This document shows positions 57,430 through 64,000 of a DNA stretch of 64,000 nucleotides, in pieces. The stretch spans positions 167,729 to 231,728 of the forward strand of contig NZ_ASJR01000001.1 in NCBI RefSeq assembly GCF_000474745.1. Direction: 5' to 3'. Origin of the DNA: Chitinivibrio alkaliphilus ACht1 (GTDB lineage Bacteria > Fibrobacterota > Chitinivibrionia > Chitinivibrionales > Chitinivibrionaceae). A program made the position numbers and the translations under genes. The notes below the pieces were generated by a model. That model had not been told where the DNA came from. It saw nothing but the letters and a program-made list of their open reading frames with translations, and did not search any database. Numbering within the stretch: the first letter of the stretch is position 1; the number at the start of each line of letters is the position of its first letter.

Positions 57430-57637
57430 ATCTCTCCAGAAAACAGAAGTTCCTCTCCTGATTTTTTAGGAATTACTTGGCACCAATCTTTGTAAAGCAA
57501 GCTCTAAATACCGCCACGAAAAATACCATTTCCGTATCATATGCGTACCCCTGTAAGTACGGCCTGCACCACCCTGGGCTAGCAGGCACAATCAACCAAT
57601 TACAACCTCTGCAGTGGGCATTGGCAAAAAAACTCCC

Positions 57638-60600
57638 CTACTCCGGCTCCTTCTTCATAGAACAGCCCGGGCCCGTAATCCGGCTGTTTCCTCCCACGCC
57701 GGGAACAATTTCAATGCGCGGTTCAATCCCGTCTTTCAGGGCAGCCACGTGAGAAATAACCCCAATGGTTTTCCCCTCCTCATGGAGGTGTGACAGGGCA
57801 TTTACTGCCGTTTCAAGGGAGTCTTCATCAAGGGTACCAAAGCCTTCATCGAGAAAGAGAGAATCCACACGCACCCTGTTACCCCCCATGTGGGACAATC
57901 CCAGGGCAAGGGCAAGACTTATCAGAAAGGACTCCCCCCCGGAAAGATTTTTGGTGGAGCGGATCTCCCCGCCCTGATACTGATCAATCACACTGAGGGT
58001 GAGGGGTTCTGCCTCATCCATGGTGAGGATATAGCGGTCGCTCATTTTTTTCAACTCACGGTTTGCCTGAGCCACCATGGTGCGAAAGGTGAGAGACTGG
58101 GCAAAGGTGCGGAATTTCTTTCCATCGGCAGACCCGATAAGACTGTGCAGGGCACTCCACCGGGCATACTCCTCCTCCTGCCGGGCTATCTCCTCTTGTT
58201 TTTGCGCACGCTCCTGTTTTTTCCGCTCCTCCTCACGCAGGGTATAGTCAAGCTCACTCACCCGGTGCTGTATCTTCTTCAGAGCAGCTTCTGTTTCCCC
58301 AATACGTGCTTCCAGGCTCTCCCGGCTTTCTTCCACGGGGTTTTCCTCTTCCCGGGCAAGATCAGCTTCCACCTGCTCCAAGCTCTTAGACAGGCCGATA
58401 CGCTGTTCCGAAAGCTCTTGTTCACGCCGGGCAAGCTCCTCCCGCTCTGAGACAGTCATACGAGCGGCACAAAGGGCTTCTTCGCTCTCAAAGCCTGCCG
58501 CTTCACGGGCTTTCTGAAACTCCTTTTCCACGGCACCAAGCTCTGTATCAATATCCTGAATCTTTGATAGAATATCTTCTATCTGGGTTGTACAGCGTTG
58601 ATACTCCCTTTGAGCTGTTTCCCCTTCTTTTTGTGCTGCCTCACGATCCCAGTGTATATTCCGACCCTCCTCTTCCAGAATATGCTCCTCCTCTGCCACA
58701 TCCCTGGACCCAAAAAGCTCATACCGTTTTTTCCGCAAATCTTCCACAAAGGCAGTCTGCTCAGCCAGTTTTTCAGAACATTCCCGCAGCCTGGTACGAA
58801 TTTCTTCACGGGAAGCATGGCGGGCCTCACGTTCCTGCTGAAGACGTATGTATTCTTTTTCTATATTCTGAGCCTCCTCCGAATATGTAAGCCAGGTATC
58901 ACGAAGTCCTGTAAGCTTTGTACGCACTTGGGAAAGAGTAGTCTCCGATGAAAGGGAGATACCATAGGGCGCAAGCTTTTCACGCAGCTCTTTGCCCCAT
59001 TCATCACGCTGTCCCCGAAGTTTTTTTTCCTGCGCGTCCTGCTCCTCCCGTTTCTCCCGCAGACGACGCCCCTCTGCCTCCACTTCCGTAAATGTGTTTC
59101 GACGCTGTGCCTCTTCATCACGGAGGTGCTCCTTTTTGTTTCCAAGCGTGCGCAGTTGCTCCTCCGCCGTTTCAGCCCGGGTAATACGATCTTTCAGCTC
59201 AGAAAGCTCCCGGTCTATTTCTGAAACAGAACTGCTGTACTCCGTGACAAAGGGATGCTCCCTTGCTCCACAGAGTGGACAGGGGGTATCTTTTTTGAGC
59301 TTTGTACGCTCCTCGGAAAAGGAGCGGATTTTTTCTTCATAGGTGCGCTTTTCCAGAAGGTGTTCACGCCTGCTGCGATACTCCCGCAGGAGGCGTCCTT
59401 TCAGAATCTCCTCCAAACGCTTCTCCTGAAACGCCACCTCCTTCTCACAGGCCTTCAATCCCTTTTCAGCCTCTTCACAGGCGTTTTTTTCACGGCGCCA
59501 TGTCTCCCGATACTTCTTCAGGGTTGTATCCATACCCAAAAGTTCGCCCTGCGCCCGTTGTATCTCCCCGTAAAGAGCTTCATAACGCGAGAGTTCATCA
59601 CACAGGTGCTCACAGGATGCCACCAGCGTTTTTGCAGAAGCATTTTGGCGAAGATAGGCCGCAACTTCCTCACGGCGTTTTTCCAGCTTTTTGAGAGCAT
59701 CCTCAACCTTTGTATAACACTCATTCTCAGAGGTTTCCTTTTCACGCACCTTCTTTTTTTCCTGTGTACGGCGATCTAACTCTTTTTGAGCGGTGTCGAT
59801 ATCCTTATCCAGATTGCGCACCTGCAAGAAAAGCTCCTGGGCCTCTTTTTTATCCCGTTCAAAGGCCTGGATGCGGCGTTCCACCTCCTCCCTCTTTTTT
59901 TGCGCTTCTTCATACTCTTTTTGCAGGCGGGGACGCTCATTTTCCTTTTCGGCCAGCTTTTTTTCTTCCCCTTTTTTTTGTGTACGAACCGTGCTACACC
60001 GTTGAAAAAGTCCTTCAATATCGGCGGCACGGCGGGCCCATGCAAGGCGTTTTTTCTGCGGCGCAAAGGCTTCTTCGCGGTGGGTATGCTCTTCAATTTC
60101 TCTGGAAAGATCCCCCTGTTTTTTTTGCAGGGCCTCCTTGTGTATACAACGCTGTCTCAGGGCCGAATCCGCAGCAAGGCCTTTTTGAAGGGTTTCCTGT
60201 TCATCCTTTGCCGCATCACGATCTTTTTGTACGGCCTCCACCTCCTCCTTCGACATGAGGGATACGCTGTCCATGCCCCCCCGAAGCCGGTCAAGTTCAG
60301 CCTTCTGTTCTGTCGTATACTCATGCACTTTTTGGGAAATATGGGAATAGATGGTCGTCCCCGTAATCTGCTCCAGCATTTCTCCCCGATCGCCCTTTTC
60401 TGCACGGAGAAAGGAATCAAACTGTCCCTGAGCAAGAAGCATGGAGCGGGTAAAACGGTGAAAATCCATCCCCGTTATCTCCTCCATGCGTGCAGGCATA
60501 TTCCGCAGGGAGTCTTCCAGTATGGTACCTTCAGGCAAAAGAGAAACCTCCCATTTGGGCGGTTGCAGATTACCGCCGCTTTTTTTACGGGCCCGTTTTT

Positions 60601-60892
60601 GATACCAGTGGGCGCAGTATCGCCCCTGCCGTGTCTCAAAAATCACCCGGGCACTACACTCCCCCCGGTGCCGCGACATAATATCGTTTTGCCCCGCCGT
60701 CACTTTGTCAAGACGGGGGGTTTTTCCATAGAGGGCCATACAGAGCGCATCGAGAATGGTGGATTTGCCCGCCCCCGTGGGGCCCGTGATTGCAAAAATA
60801 CCGGATGATTCAAAGGCGGGATGGGTAAAATCAACCCGCCACTCACCCGTGAGGGAGTTGAGATTTTTTCCCCCGATTTCAATGATCTTCAT
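57638..60892 (-). CDS. sbcC: Exonuclease subunit SbcC
   Basis: ATPase/coiled-coil subunit of the SbcCD (Rad50-Mre11) nuclease that cleaves hairpins and processes DNA ends, 1084 aa. Walker A is AITGPTGAGKSTILDALCMA near residue 35. Long Lys/Glu-rich coiled coils flank the zinc hook CPLCGAREHPF near the middle. The C-terminal lobe holds NLSGGESFLISLALALGLSH and Walker B DSLFLDEGFGTLD. The start MKIIEIGGKNL follows GGGGGAG and overlaps the sbcD stop by 14 bases; a longer frame upstream is not used. The plus strand carries long spurious open frames caused by the coiled-coil codons. Confidence 0.95.
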   Translation of the reverse strand: MKIIEIGGKNLNSLTGEWRVDFTHPAFESSGIFAITGPTGAGKSTILDALCMALYGKTPRLDKVTAGQNDIMSRHRGECSARVIFETRQGRYCAHWYQKRARKKSGGNLQPPKWEVSLLPEGTILEDSLRNMPARMEEITGMDFHRFTRSMLLAQGQFDSFLRAEKGDRGEMLEQITGTTIYSHISQKVHEYTTEQKAELDRLRGGMDSVSLMSKEEVEAVQKDRDAAKDEQETLQKGLAADSALRQRCIHKEALQKKQGDLSREIEEHTHREEAFAPQKKRLAWARRAADIEGLFQRCSTVRTQKKGEEKKLAEKENERPRLQKEYEEAQKKREEVERRIQAFERDKKEAQELFLQVRNLDKDIDTAQKELDRRTQEKKKVREKETSENECYTKVEDALKKLEKRREEVAAYLRQNASAKTLVASCEHLCDELSRYEALYGEIQRAQGELLGMDTTLKKYRETWRREKNACEEAEKGLKACEKEVAFQEKRLEEILKGRLLREYRSRREHLLEKRTYEEKIRSFSEERTKLKKDTPCPLCGAREHPFVTEYSSSVSEIDRELSELKDRITRAETAEEQLRTLGNKKEHLRDEEAQRRNTFTEVEAEGRRLREKREEQDAQEKKLRGQRDEWGKELREKLAPYGISLSSETTLSQVRTKLTGLRDTWLTYSEEAQNIEKEYIRLQQEREARHASREEIRTRLRECSEKLAEQTAFVEDLRKKRYELFGSRDVAEEEHILEEEGRNIHWDREAAQKEGETAQREYQRCTTQIEDILSKIQDIDTELGAVEKEFQKAREAAGFESEEALCAARMTVSEREELARREQELSEQRIGLSKSLEQVEADLAREEENPVEESRESLEARIGETEAALKKIQHRVSELDYTLREEERKKQERAQKQEEIARQEEEYARWSALHSLIGSADGKKFRTFAQSLTFRTMVAQANRELKKMSDRYILTMDEAEPLTLSVIDQYQGGEIRSTKNLSGGESFLISLALALGLSHMGGNRVRVDSLFLDEGFGTLDEDSLETAVNALSHLHEEGKTIGVISHVAALKDGIEPRIEIVPGVGGNSRITGPGCSMKKEPE

Positions 60893-62120
60893 GGTCTGCT
60901 CCCCCCCGGTCTTCTTCATATATATCACGGAGAACTTTGCTAAAACGCTGGCGCAGGGGCTCCTGCTCTTTTGGAGAAACATCGTGCCGGACAAGGCATT
61001 TTTCAAAGACATCTTCGGGGCTCATCTCCTCCAGACTTTCTGTCTCCTCAGGGGGAAGAATGCTCTGCACAAAGGTGCGGTTTTTTATCCGTATCACCCG
61101 TGGAAAGGGGCCGGAACATACCGCTTCAATCTCATCCTGCAATCTGTGAATAATCTCATCCCCCGTATACTCCACCTCCACCCAGGCCCGGCTTTTTTCT
61201 GCAGAAAGGGCCCGCAAACGCTCCTGAATATGCGATACATCGCCGCGAATACGCTCCAGTTTTTGAAACTCCGGCACAAAAACCGTGGTAATACACGGGG
61301 TTGAAGAATCTTCCGTGAAGGTGAGGCACACCACCTGTTTTTCCTGCTTCGCCTCATTAAACCCCATGGGGATGGGTGATCCGCTGTAGCGTATGTGCTC
61401 CCGCTGCTGCACCCGTTGGGGCACATGGAGATGTCCCAGGGCCACATAATCCACGGTATCGGGAAAAATATCCGCCGACACCCGGTCCAGGCTCCCCACA
61501 TAGAGCTCCCGCACCCCGTCCCCATCCACGGTGGTCCCGCCGGCGGTAAAAAGATGTCCCGTCACAATGAGGGGCACATGAGAGCCGGCCTGTTGGCGCA
61601 GGGTTTCACCGCGGGAAATTACTTTGGCATAATGTGCACTTACGGCCCGGCGGCGCAGAGACTCCGTATCATCCCCTCCCTCTGCAGAGGCGGTACGAAT
61701 ATCCCGATCACGCAGATAGGGCACGGCACACACCACTGCCTCCACAGCGTCCTCACTATCGCGCAAACAGATAATCTCATCATCCACCTGCGAGGGGGCT
61801 GCCCCCACCACGTGAATCTGTAAACTGCGCAAAAGGGCACAGGGAGCATCGAGAAAGGTGGGGGAATCGTGGTTTCCCCCGATAATAATAATATGGCGGC
61901 ACAAGGATGATATCGCGGCAAGAAAGGAGTAGTACAACTCCTGGGCACGGTTGCTCGGCGTGGGGGTATCGAAAATATCCCCGGCAATAATAATGCCGTC
62001 ACAGGCCTCTTTTTTGAGGAGCTCCTTGAGCCAGAGGAGAAAGGCCTCAAACTCCTCATACCGTTTTTGTCCGTAGAGCATCCGCCCAAGATGCCAGTCT
62101 GAGGTGTGCAACAGTTTCAT
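60879..62120 (-). CDS. sbcD: Exonuclease subunit SbcD
   Basis: Mre11-type calcineurin-like nuclease, 413 aa. Phosphoesterase motifs are HTSDWHLGRMLYG, IIIAGDIFDTPTPS, IIGGNHDSPTF, LIVTGHLFTAGG and VALGHLHVPQRV. The C-terminal capping domain ends in SPEDVFEKCLVRHDVSP, typical of SbcD. The start is the ATG at 62120, preceded by AAGG-type sequence; the frame extends 11 codons further upstream without a better site. It is cotranscribed with sbcC and divergent from the flavoprotein gene over 106 bases. Confidence 0.95.
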   Translation of the reverse strand: MKLLHTSDWHLGRMLYGQKRYEEFEAFLLWLKELLKKEACDGIIIAGDIFDTPTPSNRAQELYYSFLAAISSLCRHIIIIGGNHDSPTFLDAPCALLRSLQIHVVGAAPSQVDDEIICLRDSEDAVEAVVCAVPYLRDRDIRTASAEGGDDTESLRRRAVSAHYAKVISRGETLRQQAGSHVPLIVTGHLFTAGGTTVDGDGVRELYVGSLDRVSADIFPDTVDYVALGHLHVPQRVQQREHIRYSGSPIPMGFNEAKQEKQVVCLTFTEDSSTPCITTVFVPEFQKLERIRGDVSHIQERLRALSAEKSRAWVEVEYTGDEIIHRLQDEIEAVCSGPFPRVIRIKNRTFVQSILPPEETESLEEMSPEDVFEKCLVRHDVSPKEQEPLRQRFSKVLRDIYEEDRGGADHEDH

Positions 62121-62226
62121 CCCCATATCCTTCGTTATTTTAGTATCCTTCAATATACCCTCTGTTGCGGGCCCTGTTCAAGATACTATTTTACTGATTC
62201 CCCAAAGCCCCTTGGAAAGGACAAAC

Positions 62227-63390
62227 ATGATCTATACCACAGCAATCATCGGCGCCGGCGCCGCAGGACTCATGGCCGCCGCCCATCTTCCCTCCTCCGT
62301 GGCAGTGGTGGATCACAACGGGCGCATGGGGGAAAAACTGCGCGTGACGGGGGGTGGAAAGTGCAATATCACCAATGAGACGGTGACACCGACCCATTTT
62401 CGCGGTGATACTGCCGTCGTGGAAGCGGTATTGCGGGAATTTTCCCCGGGGGATCTCAAAAAACTCCTTACCCAAAGTGGCGTGCGCAGTACCAGGAAAA
62501 ATGCCGTGGTGCCGGGACAGTATTTTCTCTCCTCTGCCGACGAGGCAATCCGCTTTTTTCGCAAAAAAACATCTCACGCAACCTTCTATTTCAACAGGGC
62601 TGTGAAAAAGGTGGAGAAAAAAGATCATTTTATTATCCACACCACCCAAAAGCCCCTGTACTGCAAAAACCTCATTGTGGCAAGCGGCGGCCTTGCCTGG
62701 CCCCATCTGGGTGTCTCCCCCGTGGGATATGATATCGCCCGTGCCTTTGGACACAGAATCATCACCCCCGCACCGGCCCTCACGGGCTTTACCCTTCTGC
62801 CGCCACAAAAATGGCTCACCACCCTGAGCGGCCTCTCCCTGGAGGCGGAAATTACGGTGGGAAAAAAGATACTGCGGGGAAATATCCTCTGCGCCCATCG
62901 GGGGCTCACCGGCCCGGCAGCCATGAATGCTTCTCTCTACTGGGAAAAAGGCCCCATTCACATCAATTTTCTCCCCGCCACTCCCCTTTCACAGTGTATT
63001 TCGAAGGCTGGAAACCGCTCCATCAGCACAGCCCTGCCACTTCCCAAACGCTTTGTAAAGGCCTTTTTGCACCACCACGGCATGGAGGATATCCCCCTGC
63101 GATCCTGTGGAAAAAAGGAAAGGGAGATTCTTTCCACCCTGCACCGCTTCAGCTTTTCTCCGGCGGGGGTGTTTGGCTATCGCCGGGCGGAGGTGACCCG
63201 TGGCGGTGTCTGCCCTGAAGAGCTCACACCACATCTTGAAAGCCGCCGTGTGCCGGGGCTGTTTTTTGCGGGGGAAGTCCTTGACGTGACGGGACAACTG
63301 GGAGGATACAATCTTCAGTGGGCCTTTTCTTCAGGGGTTGTCTGTGCACGAAAGATTAATGAGCAAATTAGCGGGACGCTGCAGCGGTGA
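62227..63390 (+). CDS. HI0933/YhiN-family flavoprotein (NAD(P)/FAD-dependent oxidoreductase)
   Basis: FAD-binding protein of 387 aa. The N-terminal dinucleotide fold is TAIIGAGAAGLMAAAHL, followed by the family signature GEKLRVTGGGKCNITNE. The C-terminal FAD motif is FFAGEVLDVTGQLGGYNLQW, and LIVASGGLAWPHLGVSPVGY lies in the middle. Members reduce or modify unknown substrates; a few relate to tRNA or heme metabolism without proof. The ATG follows GGAAAGG. The 265-base gap downstream contains no recognised gene. Confidence 0.92.
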   Translation: MIYTTAIIGAGAAGLMAAAHLPSSVAVVDHNGRMGEKLRVTGGGKCNITNETVTPTHFRGDTAVVEAVLREFSPGDLKKLLTQSGVRSTRKNAVVPGQYFLSSADEAIRFFRKKTSHATFYFNRAVKKVEKKDHFIIHTTQKPLYCKNLIVASGGLAWPHLGVSPVGYDIARAFGHRIITPAPALTGFTLLPPQKWLTTLSGLSLEAEITVGKKILRGNILCAHRGLTGPAAMNASLYWEKGPIHINFLPATPLSQCISKAGNRSISTALPLPKRFVKAFLHHHGMEDIPLRSCGKKEREILSTLHRFSFSPAGVFGYRRAEVTRGGVCPEELTPHLESRRVPGLFFAGEVLDVTGQLGGYNLQWAFSSGVVCARKINEQISGTLQR

Positions 63391-63655
63391 ATTGCGGTTC
63401 CGTCGGTGCTGAAAAAATCTGTACGAAATGCCATAACACCTGTAATACACTATCAAACTGAGTAGCCGTGGTGATAAATACCGTGTAGTAGCAATCTACG
63501 CATATCCTAAAACAACGTGGAGGCCATAAGAAAAACTGATCCGTATATTCAAGGAGGAAATAAATATAGTCTGCCATTTTTTTTTAATACTTATTTGTAG
63601 GAATATTTATGTTTAACGATCTTATAAACTCATACTTATAAAAAAAGGAGTTGCA

Positions 63656-64000
63656 ATGTCACTATCGTGCGCAACATGTAAATCTACAAATGTTCAGAAA
63701 CTTTCATTGGCTTATCAGAATGGATTATCCGACATAAATGGAACCCAAAAAACGTCTGGTGTAGGCATAAGCAGACGTGGCTTAGGATTTGGTTCAAGTA
63801 GATCAAAGTTTAATGGTACACAACAATCTGCATTGTCACAAAAGGCATCCCCTCCTCTCAAAGAACGTGTTATCAAAAATGCATTCATACATTTGGCAAT
63901 GGCTTTTATAGCGACCCCTTTTGTTGCGCTATTGATATTTAGTAATGAAATAGTATCAGGAGTGGCTATTTTATTGTATCTTGCTTTTGCAATTCACGAT
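63656..64000 (+). CDS. Zinc-ribbon membrane protein, N-terminal part (runs off window)
   Basis: About 115 residues are visible and the frame is open at the right edge. The ATG follows AAAAAAGGAG by six bases. CATC near residue 5 gives a CxxC pair, then comes a Gly/Ser-rich segment (GVGISRRGLGFGSSRSKF) with QSALSQKASPP, and a hydrophobic stretch starts near residue 80 (FIHLAMAFIATPFVALLIF). This resembles small zinc-ribbon proteins often seen beside mobile DNA; no function is known. Codon use (CTA, TTG, AGA, ATA) and A+T content differ from the rest of the window, suggesting recent transfer. Confidence 0.7.
   Translation, partial: MSLSCATCKSTNVQKLSLAYQNGLSDINGTQKTSGVGISRRGLGFGSSRSKFNGTQQSALSQKASPPLKERVIKNAFIHLAMAFIATPFVALLIFSNEIVSGVAILLYLAFAIHD

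Noticed and set aside
59786..60808. Long open frame (340 codons) on the plus strand
   Set aside because: Antisense to the SbcC coiled coil; no ribosome-binding site, and the composition reflects Glu/Lys/Arg codons of the opposite strand.
62191..62961. 256-codon frame on the minus strand
   Set aside because: Antisense to the flavoprotein gene, whose motifs are intact; no family or start signal.

Overview
The window is a dense chromosomal segment with short intergenic gaps and no visible phage, IS element, rRNA or CRISPR array. It comes from a motile, Gram-negative-type (diderm) bacterium. The diderm call rests on the flagellar L- and P-ring genes (flgH, flgI), two TonB-receptor-like outer-membrane barrels and several lipoproteins. 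Secreted proteins are acidic. A chitin-deacetylase-like lipoprotein and a giant secreted protein with chitobiase-C-terminal-like and FlgD-like modules occur together with a flagellin-fliW-csrA operon. This fits a haloalkaliphilic polymer degrader such as Chitinivibrio/Fibrobacterota, but the taxon is an inference from content only.

Layout. 1-3.5 kb: flgF-flgG-flgA-flgH-flgI (minus strand, running off the left edge), behind a sigma-54-like promoter. 3.6-6.2 kb: znuA-znuC-znuB metal uptake, ZnuA carrying a long His-rich tandem repeat. 6.3-13.7 kb: uvrB, a six-helix chemoreceptor, a 49-aa small ORF, a CoA-binding protein, ilvC, purU and a HAD phosphatase. 13.7-15.6 kb: an outer-membrane barrel gene broken at a C7 tract. 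15.6-21.5 kb: the second flagellar operon, flgJ(SLT)-flgN-flgK-flgL-flagellin-fliW-csrA, behind another sigma-54-like promoter. 21.6-25.9 kb: a ~1420-residue secreted protein. 26-38.7 kb: tRNA-Leu, folE, bioD-bioA, a YdcF-like protein, glycogen phosphorylase, PilZ, folC and three membrane transporter-type genes. 38.8-43.6 kb: deacetylase lipoprotein, DUF1805 protein, FetAB-type exporter, cmoA-cmoB. 43.6-54.8 kb: sensory genes, namely two hybrid histidine kinases, a TonB receptor-YfiR-kinase operon, and an ECF sigma/anti-sigma pair, with an aldo/keto reductase between. 54.8-63.4 kb: MATE exporter, lipoprotein, sbcC-sbcD, a flavoprotein. 63.66 kb to the edge: an AT-rich zinc-ribbon membrane protein of foreign look.

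Regulation. Both flagellar operons appear to use sigma-54 promoters. The flagellin leader carries GGA motifs overlapping its ribosome-binding site, and fliW and csrA follow directly, as expected for the FliW-CsrA homeostat.

Quality. Six genes contain an apparent single-base frameshift, and every one lies in a homopolymer of 5-7 bases (five look like a missing base, one like an extra base). Homopolymer sequencing error is the simplest explanation. Phase variation stays possible for the two surface-protein genes, whose tracts lie in or near the signal peptide.
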